A stretch of DNA of 64,000 nt from Sindora glabra (lineage: Eukaryota; Streptophyta; Magnoliopsida; Fabales; Fabaceae): positions 75,882,130 through 75,946,129 of the forward strand of contig CM035232.1 in assembly GCA_020226215.1 (NCBI GenBank). The letters are read 5' to 3'. This document shows, in pieces, positions 26,193 through 37,368 of this stretch (the first letter of the stretch is position 1; each line of letters opens with the position of its first letter). The position numbers were made by a program, and so were the translations under genes. Below the pieces are notes generated by a model. The model was not told where the DNA came from and did no database searches. It was given only the letters and a program-made list of their open reading frames with translations.

Positions 26193-27597
26193 TGACGTGA
26201 GCCTACAAGTGCACGGGTTTAGTCGAGTTATAGTATAAAAGATATCGTCTCCACAGGGATTGAGTGATGAATACTAATTGAATTTCAAGGTAAATTATCT
26301 AGGTGTACTAATTGTGATTGCGAATTAAGAGTAAAATGCAAAACAAAGTTCAGTTATTAAAATGAAGCAAATGGAACTAGTATGAATTAAGTAAAGATTT
26401 AATTCAAATGGAGTGGAAGTGTACTCAGCTTTAGGGTTTCCTTGTACTATTCATTATGGAATGAAGATAATCTTCTAGCTAAATTTATTGTTAATTTAGA
26501 TTGCTGGATTACCAAAAATAAGTTATACCTCATTGCAAGGCTACTAGCTACTAACCAACAAGTAAAGTACCCAGAATTTCTCTAGTAATCACTCACCTAG
26601 GTTGCATTAACAGTGTTTTGAGAATCCAATTTTAGACATTTCATCTTGTGCAAAAGAATCCAATTAGCTTAATTCCTAAGTCTAATAGAAATTCCCAATG
26701 ATTATGTAAGGTCTGATTAATTAATTGATCATTCCAACCTAGAATCAACTAATCCTTTACACAAATCCAATATTCCGGAAGTATTGGGTCGTTGAATTAC
26801 AAAATAGCATAATCAAATCATAAATCAATAATAAATCAAGCTAGATTATATTAAAATCATATCCATAAATCCAAGAATAAGTCTACCCCAGCTGAGTATT
26901 GAGGTTTAGTGTGAGTTCATTACAAAACTAGCAAAAAACAAGAAAATAGAAAGGGGAATCAAACTAGTCATAAAGCTCTACAAATTCCTTGCTTGAATCT
27001 TCAATCCTTTGCTTGAATCCAATTCTCCAAGGCTAGCAGTCACCATCAGTGTCTTTAGACCTCTCCTAGGGTTTCTACTGATGGCTCTCCTTTTAATTTT
27101 CAGTTCTCCTCCTCCCCTTAGTGATTCTTCGTATAAAACTTATATGGGTAAAGTACACGAGGTATGACACGGCCCGTGTTGTACCCTATGTTCTTCTGCA
27201 AAGGTTGGGCAATATGATACACGGGGTCTGACACTCCCCGTGTTTACTTACGAAGGGTCAGGCAGTATGGTACACAGGTTATGACATGCCCCGTGTTGTA
27301 CCCCGTGTTCTTCTGCGAGCAGCTTAGTGAGTCCTCGAAACACACAGAAAGATACACAAACTTCCACATGGGGTTCCCATACCCCGTGTTCTTTGTCAGA
27401 TGAGCGAGTTTGCTTCGATTCTCCACAATTTGCATGGTTTTGGCTCCGGATCCTTTTCTAATGCTCTAATGAGTCACTTCAAAACCTGAGAACAAAATAT
27501 CAAGCATTTAAGTACCCTTTTTCAATTAATTTGCACAAGATACTAAGTAAATAAGTGATGAAACACATAAAATATAAGTGCAAATGTGCATTTATCA
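26193..27597 (-). repeat. 3' (left) LTR of Athila-like element
   Basis: On the plus strand it starts TGACGTGAGCCTACAAG and ends GTGCATTTATCA. It is near-identical to 37,369-38,770, with differences mostly transitions. It carries a GC-rich module array at 27,154-27,395. Confidence 0.95.
27154..27395. repeat. GC-rich palindromic ACACGGGG module array (left Athila LTR)
   Basis: Four units of the GACACGGCCCGTGTTGTACC type lie in the LTR, separated by spacers such as CTTCTGCGAGCAGC. They match the units in the solo LTR at 22,121-22,361 on the same strand of the window. Confidence 0.92.
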
Positions 27598-27612
27598 ATT
27601 CCTCCACACTTG
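27598..27612 (-). other. Polypurine tract of Athila-like element
   Basis: The minus strand reads AAGTGTGGAGGAAT immediately before the LTR start TGATAAATGC. It is mostly purine, as expected for the plus-strand primer. Confidence 0.75.
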
Positions 27613-29190
27613 AATCTTGCTCGTCCTTGAGTAAGGAAGTAAGAGAACAAAAATTTACTCCACTTTTCTATTAATATCATCTGGCAATCATTCAGTGAAT
27701 CAGAAATTAAGATCAAGTCATGCAAGGCAACTAAATGAAAATAAAGCAGCAAAATAAGCCAATCCTTAGCAAAAAAGCAAAAGAGAATAGCCTCAAAGGT
27801 AAAGTGTTCACTCAAACTCTCAAGATAAGGCTTGTGTATACTCTCAAATCAATCAGCTCAGGACTTAATGTTACCATATGCTTGCAAAAACTCTAGCCTC
27901 CACTACTATATTGTAAGATGTATGCAAATCAGAGGACTTTATTAGGGAAAATGATGAGGATAGAGGAAAGGAAGATTAAGGGATGAAAAGTGATAGAGTT
28001 AGAGAAGGGAAAAGACACATTGGCCTTAAGTTCGACCACTATCAAGTTCCATTACTTAGCTTAGCATATTACCTTACTTCTATTCCTTGCCTTAACTTTT
28101 TTTTTATATGACAGCAAACAAAACTTTTGCAAACAAAACTTTTCTTTCTTTCTTTCTTATTTCCCAACAAGCTTTTCTTCTTCTTCTTCTTCCTAAATTA
28201 TTTATTTAACACCATTTTTTTAATCAACAATAAAGCTATAAATCAACTTACCCAACTGAGCAGCTCTATGTAAGAACCTCTAAGTGATAGCCAAACTCAT
28301 TTAATGTGTCTAAGTTCCCTTAAACTTCGAAGTTCAAGTTCACTTGGGCAGTGGCTCTAAATGCACATAGGATGGGCTAGGCTTGAAATTAGGGTCCAAG
28401 GCTCAAGGTGGCTAACTAGGGGTAAAGTTGAAAATAGTCTAGGGTAAATCAAAGAAGGGATTCAAATAAGCAAAACAAATAAAAAGGGTGAAGAAACATG
28501 GCCTCATCATTTTTTATATGCAAAATACATAAAATGTAGCCTCAAAAAGAGCAAATGCAAGTTCTAGAGCAAAAAGTCAAGAGTGAGACATAATCCCTCA
28601 AGAAAATAAAAATGAACCTCAAATTCTAATGTGTAAAGTTGCTCAATAGGCTCAAGTCTCACTAGGATCAATTATGCTCATTACTCTTAGCTTCAAGCCT
28701 TAGATTTTCCTTATTAAGTTACTAGTTAATCATTAAAAGAGCAAGGCATGAACAAATCTACTTTAGTCAAAAGATTGCCATAAAAATTTTAAAAATTTTT
28801 ACACATCATTGTATTTGGAGTAAATTCTAGTACTCTAAGTCAATCAAGCAAATTCAAGTGCAATACATTCTAAAAGCTTCACCCCTACACTTAAAATTGG
28901 ACATTGTCCTCAATATACAAAAAAAGGTAAATGAAAAAGAGATAGAGAAGAGATGGGGGCTGGAACTTCCCTGACAAGTGGAGCGTTGTTATCAATTATA
29001 GAACATGGCTTTAGGGGGATCCACAAGCAGAGAAAGATTAGGAGAGAAACAGGAGATTGCTAATGCAAAAGAAAGGAGATGCATTACTAGGATAAAATAT
29101 ACCACTAATTAGTTATTATAGACATAAATAGTAAGAGTGCAAGAAGATAAAAGAGAAAGAGTTAAAGTAATAAAAACTAAATGAAAGTGC
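27613..29190 (-). other. 3' noncoding region of Athila-like element
   Basis: The region lacks a coding frame. It contains a short block at 28,881-28,915 (minus: ATTGAGGACAATGTCCAATT, then AAGTGTAGGGG) that is also present in the pol-less element at 12,822-12,856. Such blocks mark the segment after the last ORF in Athila-type elements. Poly-T and CTT runs (28,080-28,210) are present. Confidence 0.7.
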
Positions 29191-30459
29191 ATCACCAATA
29201 TAAGTACAGACTAAGATAAATGAGAATAGAAAAGAGAAACAAGTAAAAGGAAGAATATATAAGTAAAAGGAAAAAGTAATCTGAGCTACTAAGTAGGAGG
29301 ATCTGGATCAACTGGGGAAGAGGGGTGGAAAAGCTTGAATAGGGGCTCAACCATACTCTCAATATGTCTGGATCTCCTGTCCAAGTCATCATGGAGGCCC
29401 TCAATCCTCGACTGACGCTTAAATATGCACTGAAACTCAGTCAGAATCTGCTGCTGACCAGATAAGATATCTCAAAAGTAAGCTTCAAATGAAACTCTTC
29501 CGCCTGTAAAAGATGATGGACCCATATCAGGAGCTGCATCACCGTTGCCATCATTTGTAAGAAACTCATCCTCAGGGGGTGGCTGTTGCACAGGCTGGAT
29601 CCCCATAGCTAGAAGAATACCCTTACGGAGGGGGGGTCATGTGGGATGCTATAGAAAGGGATCCATAAGGTCAATCAAAGACTCCTAACTGTCTGGCTAG
29701 TCTGGTAATGTATGGACCGACAGCAATACTCCCAGCTTATCTATCTGATGCCTGAGCTGAAAAGAAATGTGCAAATGCATCTCCAATGTGGATGTGGACT
29801 CTCTGTATCATGTTGTACAGGAAGAGGATATTAGCTGTGCTCACTACTCCGTGACTATGCCCCCGACCACTCAAAGTATGATTGAAAATAGAGTGGATGA
29901 CTCGCCATGCAACTCTCCGGAAGCTAGATGCCTTGCTCTTTATCAGATCATAGGTGCTCCCAATAGCAATGTCAGACCATACTTGCCACTCTTGGGTCCC
30001 ATATGGCAGTCCTATCAAAATATCATGATACTCAGGGGTGGCTACAAATTCTTCAGAGTAAATTCCCATATGTACTGATAGTTAGGTCACACTCATAGAA
30101 TATGTGACTTCCCCAAGGCAGAACTGCACTATATCAGTAGAATCAACAGTGCTGAAGTATCTTTCCAGATAGAAGGTGCTGAGAAACTCCAAGGTAAGTT
30201 CTCTGTAAGTAGGCTCTATAATATGAAAGAATGTCTCATAAGCACCTACACTTATGAGCTCTCGGATCTCGTCCTTAAGGGCAAACTCCCTCAAGACCGC
30301 CTAATCTATGTATCGACCTTCCACAAATGATCGGTCTTTGTGTCTATTAAATGCCTGGATATGGGCATCATTTATGAACTCTAGGAGTTAGGAGGTAACC
30401 AGTCCTCTAGAGGAGGTCCCTCTAGAAGTACTGCCCTTAAAGGTCTTCTTAGCGGCCAT
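29191..30459 (-). pseudogene. Athila-type ORF in env position, broken
   Basis: The frame starts at ATG 30,459 (MAAKKTFKGSTSRGTSSRG, a basic start) and is soon stopped near 30,390. It resumes as FALKDEIRELISVGAYETFF, RELTLEFLSTFYLERYF, VQFCLGEVTYSMSVT and, after a stop, MGIYSEEFVATPEYHDILIG, LIKSKASSFRRVAWRVIHSI and LFLYNMIQRVHIHIGDAF. This is the conserved plant Athila ORF-1 style domain (LTLEFLSTF, F.LG.., MG.Y.EEF). The C-terminal part (about 29,300-29,560, FEAYF, GQQQILTEFQCIFKRQS, DRRSRHIESM) looks like a coiled coil. The family lies where retroviruses carry env, but I see no signal peptide or clear transmembrane helix. Its function is unknown. Confidence 0.75.
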
Positions 30460-31840
30460 CTTTTATTTTTTTAACATGATCTGCAAGGGAAAACTATAGT
30501 GTGAGAGAGAATTTTGAGAGTTTCACTATGAATTGGACAGTTCTAGGTTCAGATAGTGTCAATCAACAGATTTCAAGGCTGGAAATTCAATAAGAAATCT
30601 AATATTTATCCAATGTCAAAAGAAGTGCAATTCAAAGCTTGATGTCATCAATGCAAGTGAGTGAGCAAATCAATGAGGTAAATTATGCAATCAGGTTCCC
30701 CAAGTAAACATTAAACTCTAAAGGACTTAACTTCAATCAACAAAATCTAGCCAAAGAAAAATTCTGAGGATATAAGCATTCCTATAAGTCCTACTATTCA
30801 TTGAAGCTCAATAAACACAAGTAATTGCAAATATCTTCAAAGAATTCAAGGGAAAGGCTCTTACCTCATGAATTTCAAAGAAAAACCCTAAGTTATTGGT
30901 TGAAGCCCAAGAGGAACCCAAATCTTGCAATTGGACCGATTAAATCGAAGATTAAACGATAAAATTGCTTCAAATAGCCAAGTAAAACACTTTAGTCAGT
31001 GTATTTTAGGAAAAGAATGGACGAAAATAAGTATAAAGAAATTAGGTCACGGTGGGTGCTGAAGAAGATGAAGGAAAATGAAGGAGTTTCGGCTATTAAA
31101 AGCTCGCCCGCCTAAGAACACGGGGTATGACATGGCTCATGTTGTACCTCATGTTCTTCTGCGAATGGGTATTCTGGATTTTCGCAAAAATACATGAGGT
31201 CTGACATACCCCGTGTTTCTTTCTGGAAGGTGCTTTCAGACTTCGCAATAGTACATAGGGTTTGACACAGCTCGTGTCGACTCTCATGTTTCTCTCTGGA
31301 AGGCTCATGTTCAAAAATCCTTATCATCGGTTTAGTTAATGAGGTACACGGGGTTCGACACGTCCCGTGTTCCACACCATGTATCTCACTGGAATGCCAT
31401 AAAAAGCATAAATTTTTTTTATACTAACCAGACAATGAGGTACACGGGATTTGACATGGTCCATGTTTTACATCGTGTATCTCACTGGAATGCATTTTGA
31501 GCCTTCTATGCACGAAAATGAACAACAAAAATACATATATACCTAATTAACCCAGAAACAAAGACTAAGTGCAATAAATGAGCATCTTAAATCAACAACT
31601 AATAACTTATATGGCTTAAACTAGTCAAAAACTCAGAATGAAAATAGGAAAAATGAAGATTAAAAGCAATAAAAATAGAAAAATATGCTTGGGTTGCCTC
31701 CTAAGAAGCACTTGTTTAAGGTCATAAGCTCGACTCCTATTTTAATCAATCTGGGGCTGCCATTATCGATAGCTCGGTAACATAGTGTTTCAGTCTCTAG
31801 CCATTAACTTTGAAAATGTCAGTGCTCTCACTCCAAATTT
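30460..31840 (-). other. Spacer between integrase and env-position ORF
   Basis: No coding frame is present. It contains the GC-rich module array at 31,111-31,492. At 31,690-31,714 (minus: CAAGTGCTTCTTAGGAGGCA, then ACCC) lies a block close to the conserved sequence found just after integrase in Athila elements. Confidence 0.65.
31111..31492. repeat. GC-rich palindromic module array (Athila interior)
   Basis: Five decayed units with cores at about 31,118, 31,190, 31,250, 31,343 and 31,441 follow the pattern ACACGGGGTATGACA..., then ...GTGTTGTACC.C.TGTTCTT. They are more diverged than the LTR copies, with many CG to TG/CA changes. They match the LTR arrays in sequence and on the same strand, although this is internal element DNA. 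Confidence 0.9.
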
Positions 31841-32935
31841 CTATAGCTCAAATGGATACATTTTTCTGACAAGAAATGGCCCAGTCCACCTTGTTTTGAA
31901 CTTCCCTGGAAAAAGCTTAAATCTGGAATTGAATAACAACACCAAGTCTCCTTCATGGAATTCCCCTTTGAGAATGCACTTGTCGTGCCAAGCTTTTGTT
32001 CTTTCTTTGTATATCTTGGCATTGTCATAAGCATCATTTCTCAGTTCTTCAAGTTCAAGAAGTTGAAGCTTTCTTTTCTCCCCAGCAGATTGCAAATCAA
32101 AGTTTAGCAACTTTATTACCCAATATGCCTTGTGTTCAATCTCTACCGGCAAATGACAATACTTCCCATAAATAAGCCTAAATGGTGCCATTCCAATGGA
32201 AGTCTTGAAAGTAATCCTGTAGGCCTATAAGGCATCATCCAGCTTGAGGGCCTAATTTCTCCTTAATCTAGACACAGTATTCTCCAATATTCTTTTGATT
32301 TCTCTATTTGAAAGCTCCACTTGCCCACTAGTTTGTGGGTGATATAGAGTAGAGATCTTATAGGTTACACTGTACCTTTTCAAGAGGGATTGAAATTAAT
32401 TAGCAATGAAGTGAGACCCTCCATCACTGTTGACGGCCCTAGGTATCCCAAATCTAGAAAACAACACCTTCTTGAAGAATCTAACTATAACTTTTGCATC
32501 ACATGTTCAAGTGGCAATTGCCTCCACCCATTTGGAAACATAATCAACCGCCACAAGTATATATTTGTTACTGCAAAAAGGTGGGAATGGTCCTATGAAA
32601 TCAATTCCCCAGACATCGAATATTTCGACTTTCAAAATATTGTTCAAAGGCATCTCATGCCTTTTTGATATACTACTAACTCTCTAACACTAGTCACATG
32701 AAGTCACGTAATGATGAACATCCTTGAATAGAGTTGGCCAATAGAAACCTGCTTGGGCAATCTTTGCAGTTATTCTTGAAATGCCGAAGTGTCCTCCATA
32801 TGGGGAGGAGTGACAATGGAACAAAATACTAGTAATTTCTTCCTGAGGCACACACCTTCTGAACAAGCCATCGGCACATCTTCTATAAAGAAGAGGTTCA
32901 TCCCAAAAATAATGTTTCACCTCTGCTAAGAACTT
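31841..32935 (-). pseudogene. Athila-like integrase, broken
   Basis: The N-terminal zinc-binding part reads LLYRRCADGLFRRCVPQEEI, HCHSSPYGGHFG and DVHHYVTSCD (32,690-32,920), giving the HHCC pattern. The core follows in the same direction: WGIDFIGPFPPF with the first Asp (about 32,610), NSDGGSHF with the second Asp (about 32,425) and QVELSNREIKR with the Glu (about 32,315). The end reads MAPFRLIYGKYCHLPVEI, LVLLFNSRFKLFPGK and WTGPFLVRKMYP, closing at 31,841. At least five in-frame stops lie between. The enzyme inserts element cDNA. The catalytic triad is still readable. Confidence 0.9.
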
Positions 32936-32944
32936 CTTTTTCTG

Positions 32945-34764
32945 CTAATATCTTGCATTCGGAGGTAAAACACCACTCACAATATAATTAACATAGTCAG
33001 CAAACCATGGGATAGTTGAAGAAGAGACAGCCAACAGGTAATCATCTGGAAGGGAATCATTTATTGGCATCTCTTTGTCTACCTCATCTTCTAACTCCTG
33101 CTTCAACCTTGAAAGGTGGTCAGCCACAACATTCTCGATACCTTTTTTATCTTGAATTTCCAGATCGAATTCTTGTAACAAAAGAATCCATTTGATTAGG
33201 TGAGGCTTAGCTTCTTTCTTGCTTAAAAGGTATCTGATTGCTGCATGATCCGTAAAGACTATCACCTTAGAATCCACCAAATAGGATCGAAACTTGTCAA
33301 CCGCATAAACTACTGCAAGAAGTTCCTTCTCAGTTGTAGCATAATTCAATTGAGCCTCATCCAAAGTCTTGCTGGCATAGGATATGGCATGAACCTTCCT
33401 ATCCTTCCTCTGTCCGAGTATTACTCCTATTACATAGTCGCTAGCATCGCACATCACCTCAAATGGTAGATTCCAATTCAGTGCTTGCATGATTGGGGCA
33501 GAAATTAAGGCTTTCTTTAACCTGCAAAATGCATCTAAACAATCTTGATTAAAATCAAAGGCAACATCTTTTGCAAGCAAGTTAGTTAAAGGTTTGGCAA
33601 TTTTAGAGAAATCCTTGATGAAGCGTCGGTAGAAACCGGCGTGTCCCAGAAAACTCCTCACTCTCTTTACAGAAGTTGGGGGAGGTAATTTCTCTATGAT
33701 TTCCACTTTAGCCTTGTCTACCTCAATATCATGCTCTGATACTTGATGACCAAGGATAATCCTTTCTCTTACCATAAAATGGCATTTCTCCTAGTTGAGT
33801 ACTAAATTTACCTCCTCACATCTCTGCAGCACTTGAGATAAATTAGTCAAACAGTTATCAAAGGAAGTACCATATATAGAAAATCATCCATAAAGACCTC
33901 CATGATGTTTTCAATAAAATCAGAGAAAATAGCCATCATACAACGTTGAAATATAGTAGGAGCATTACACAAACCAAAAGGCATTCTCCTATATGCAAAA
34001 GTGCCATAAGGACATATAAATATGGTCTTTTCTTGATCATTTGGACGTATAGGAATTTGGAAGAAATCAGAATAACTATCCAAGTAACAAAAATGTGAAT
34101 GCTTAGATAACCTTTCTAAAGTTTGATCAATAAAGGGGAGAAGGAAATGGTCTTTTCAGGTTGCTTTGTTCAATTTTCTATAATCTATACACATCCTCCA
34201 ACTTGTGACAGTCCTAGTAAGAATTAGCTCATTGTTATCATTTTTTACTACAGTTAATCCCCCTTTCTTAGGAATAACATGTACCGGACTAACCCACTGA
34301 CTATCTGAAATTGGGTAAATTACCCCAACATCTAGCAACTTCACTATTTCTTTTTTTACAACTTCTTTCATATTTGGATTTAGCCTTCTCTGATGTTCAA
34401 TGGAGGGCTTACTATCTTCCTCCATCAATATCCTATGCATGCATATTGAAGGACTAATCCCTTTCAAGTCAGAAATTATGTACCCCAAAGCTTTTCTATG
34501 CGATCTAAGCTGCCTAAGTAATTTTTCTGTTTCAAAGGCATTTAGATTTGCATTTACTATCACAAGATAAGTGGAGTGGGGTCCTAGAAATTCATACCTG
34601 AGGGTAGATGGGAGAGGTTTCAATTCTACCTTAGGTGGTGTCTCTTCCTCAGTGGAGGAAGTTTTAGACTTCACTTCTAATGATTCAACTGCTTCAGGGA
34701 GGGAAAGTGATGGGCTTGCCTCCAAAAATTCTGACATATGTAGCAATCTCCTCATTTTCAGCAA
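32945..34764 (-). pseudogene. Athila-like reverse transcriptase and RNase H, broken
   Basis: RT starts in ALGYIISDLKGISPSICMHR and shows WVSPVHVIPKKGG and MCIDYRKLNKAT, then a TGA at 34,156-34,158. It resumes with FAYRRMPFGLCNAPTIFQRC and the catalytic FMDD (about 33,883-33,894). A one-base deletion right after FMDD changes frame. A TAG at 33,791-33,793 sits where Trp is expected (N-W-EKCHF). RNase H then follows in one long frame: SFLGHAGFYRRFIKDFSKIA, CDASDYVIGVILGQR, YATTEKELLAVVYA, VFTDHAAIRYLL and VVADHLSRL. A TAG at 32,945 closes it. Confidence 0.93.
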
Positions 34765-35302
34765 CTTTATCTGTCACTAGACATGCTTCAAGTGGATCTT
34801 GAAGGCACCCCATGAGAAGGTTTTCTTTCACAACCTTGTCTAGCACATCAATCCTGCATATTGAATCTTCACAAACAGGTAATTTAATTGATTCATTCAA
34901 ATTAAACTTAACTTTTTCATCTCCAATAGATAATGAAAGCTTTCCATTTTTTACATCAATCAAAGCACCAGCAGTGGCCAAAAAAAGTCTACCTAATATG
35001 ATAGGGATTTGTGTATCCTCTTCCATTTCAAGTACAACAAAATCAACAGGAATGAAAAACTTACCAACCTTGATAGGTATATCCTCAAGTATACCTACTG
35101 GGTATTTCACAGAACGGTCTGCTAATTGAAGTGAAACTGTGGTGGGCTTCATTTCTTCTATGTTCAGTCTTTTTGCAACCGACAGTGGCATGAGGCTCAC
35201 ACTCGCTCCTAAATCACACAATGCCTGGTCAATAGGAACATTTCCAATCATAGAAGGAATGGAGAAGCCACCTAGGTCCTTGAGCTTAGAAGGTAGTTTA
35301 TT
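34694..35302 (-). pseudogene. Athila-like aspartic protease
   Basis: The minus-strand frame reads PIDQALCDLGASVSLMPLSV, VSLQLADRSVKYPVGILEDI, VVLEMEEDTQIPIILGRLFL and GALIDVKNGKLSL. The active site is D-L-G-A, the form usual in Athila-like elements in place of D-S/T-G. The frame begins after a TAA at 35,303 and ends at a TAA at 34,694, overlapping the RT start region in another frame. It would cleave the Gag-Pol precursor. Confidence 0.88.
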
Positions 35303-36160
35303 TTAGATGATGGCACTACACTCCTCTGTTAGGGTTACAGTCTCATGCTCCTCTAGCTTCCTTTTGTTTGAGAGGATGTCCTTTAAGAATTTTGCATATG
35401 ACAACATTTGTGAAAGAGCATCAGTGAAGGGGATATTGATATACAATTTCTTCAATACTTCCAAGAACTTATCAAACTGCTTATCAAGTTTAGCCTTTAC
35501 TAGTCTTTGAGGATAAGGGATAGGCAGTTTGTATGGTTCTGGAGGGACATACTTTGGCTTTTCAAGTAATTCCCCTTCTTTCACTTCAGAATAATTAGGA
35601 TTTGAAGCCTTTTTGCTTTCTTTCTACACTTCTCCCTTAACCATCTCTTCTTAACCTTCTTGATTAGCATTTGGAACCTTCAACAGCCTCCCACTCCTAA
35701 GAGTGATTGCCTTACAATGCTCCTTGGGATTTGATTCAGGTTGAGCAGGGAGTTGACCAAAAGCTCTGGAAAAAGAAGCAGAAGCTTGTTGAGCTATTTG
35801 AGTCTCCAACATTTTTCCATGTGTGGCCAATGAGTCAACTTGAGAGGAAAATTACCTAATGGAGTCCTCTATTGCTCTACCATGCTACCTAAACTCTTCA
35901 TTAATTTTCTCTTGGGAAATGAGAAATTTCTCTAAGAGGCCTTCTAATTTAGAAGTAGAAGAGGGTTGAGCTGGTGGGTTGTAGGGTCTTTGGTTTTGAA
36001 AACCAAGTGGTGGTGGTCTATTGTGAGTGTTTTAAGTGTTATATGGTTGGTTGGGCTTGTAGGATAGATTTGGGTGGTTCTTCCATGATGGGTTGTAGGT
36101 GTTTCCAAAGGGTTCATTCGGATTCTTCTGTCCATACCCACTATTGTGCACATAATTCAC
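35303..36160 (-). pseudogene. Gag C-terminus and gag-protease linker
   Basis: Several short frames separated by stops read, in order, NPNEPFGNTYNPSWKNHPNL (about 36,090-36,140), a Pro/Gln-rich stretch, ATHGKMLETQIAQQASASFS, KEHCKAITLRSGRLLKVPNA (about 35,660-35,730), then KYVPPEPYKLPIPYPQRLVK and FLEVLKKLYINIPFTDALSQ (35,400-35,560). The KAITLRSG...YVPP.PYPQRL order is standard for Athila/Tat-like Gag-Pol linkers. At least six stops are present, many explicable as CAG/CAA to TAG/TAA or TGG to TAG. Confidence 0.85.
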
Positions 36161-37180
36161 TTACTCAGTGAAATCCTGCCCCAATTTATACTCAGTTGCC
36201 ATGTGACCTGTCATACCATAAATCTCACAAGGAAGGTCAGTAGCACCTATAGCATTTACACTATTAACTTGAAACTTATCAAATTTAGCCATAAGTGCAT
36301 CTACTTTGCTACCTAGACTTCCTAGTGCATCTACCTTAGCCGCCAAATGATTAAAAGCATCTAATTCATACTTACCTGGAGCTTTCCTTGAAGATCCTCT
36401 CTCATTTGACCATTGGTAGTGGTTCAAGGCCATGTCCTTAATCAATTCATATGCTTCATCCAACCTTTTGTTCATCAAGGCACCTCCAGCAGTAGCATCC
36501 ATAGTAAGCTTGGTATTGTAGCTCAAACCATTATAGAAAGTGTGAAGAACTAGCCATTTCTCTAGCCCATGATGTGGGCACAACCTCAGAAGTTCTTTAT
36601 ATCTATCCCAAGCATCAAATAGAGATTCCCCTTCTCTTTGAGAGAATGTGGTGATTTCATTCCTCAATTGAGCAGTCTTGCTTGGAGGGAAATATCTTGA
36701 CAGAAAAGCCCTCAGTAGCTTTTCCCATGTGGTAATAGATCCTGCTGGTAAAGAATGTAACCAAGCCCTTGCTCTATCCCTTAAGGAGAATGGGAAGAGT
36801 CTAAGCTTGATGGCATCTGCTGCCATACCATTTATCTTGATTGTGTCATAATATTATAAGAAAATCTGAATGTGGAGGTTAGGATCCTCCATTGGTCCTC
36901 CACCAAACTGGTTTTGCTGCACCATAGATAAAAAAGCTGGCTTCAACTCGAAGTTGTTAGCCTCAACAGTAGGCCTCCTTATACTAGATTGAAGCCTAGT
37001 TGCGTCAGGTGCTGCAAATTCTCTAAGGGACCTGTTATCCATGCCTTCAATCACTGTTTCAAGGTTAATTGGCTCTTGGATATGTACTGGTTTTTGCTCT
37101 CTCCTCCTCCTAAGCAAAGTTCTTTGAATCTTCGGATCTAAGTTAAGAATTCCTTCAAGACTTCTCCTTCGCATATACAA
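36161..37180 (-). pseudogene. Athila-like gag (Retrotrans_gag)
   Basis: The frame starts at ATG 37,180 (MYMRRRSLEGIL), runs through MDNRSLREFAAPDATRLQSS, FELKPAFLSMVQQNQFGG and EDPNLHIQIFL, and is stopped at 36,854. It resumes in the same direction as KINGMAADAIKLRLFPFSLR, WLHSLPAGSITTWEKLL, FSQREGESLFDAWDRYKELL and TFYNGLSYNTKLTMDATAGG. The zinc knuckle is decayed (CEIYGMTGHMATEYK, with the second and last Cys lost). The stop is at 36,161. Gag forms the capsid shell. The unique start is chosen because it is the first ATG after the PBS. Confidence 0.9.
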
Positions 37181-37344
37181 AATTTTTTGTAAAAAGAGTA
37201 GGTAATACTCAAACAGAACAAAATAAGAAAGAAATTCTATATAAAAATAAGAAAATCAGAACAAGATGAATTAAGAACTAAAAAGAAAATGAATCGCCTA
37301 ATCTAATTCACTCAAAAATTTATGTTAATATCAACTAGTTTCAA

Positions 37345-37362
37345 TCCCCAACAACGGCGCTA
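37345..37362 (-). other. Primer binding site, tRNA-Asp-like
   Basis: The minus strand reads TAGCGCCGTTGTTGGGGA, six bases inside the 5' LTR end. It is close to the TGGCGCCGTTGCCGGGGA-type site (tRNA-Asp complement) often used by Athila-like elements. The second base differs (TAG for TGG). The tRNA assignment is from memory of the family and not tested. Confidence 0.75.
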
Positions 37363-37368
37363 AAAACT

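Noticed and set aside
29767..30078. Plus-strand frame of 103 codons
   Set aside because: Exact antisense of the env-position ORF, with no independent support.
31096..31375. Minus-strand frames of 72-87 codons rich in Cys and His
   Set aside because: They arise from the GC-rich module array. Similar frames appear in the LTR arrays (27,244-27,435 and 38,419-38,608).
34812..35129. Plus-strand frame of 105 codons
   Set aside because: Antisense shadow of the protease.
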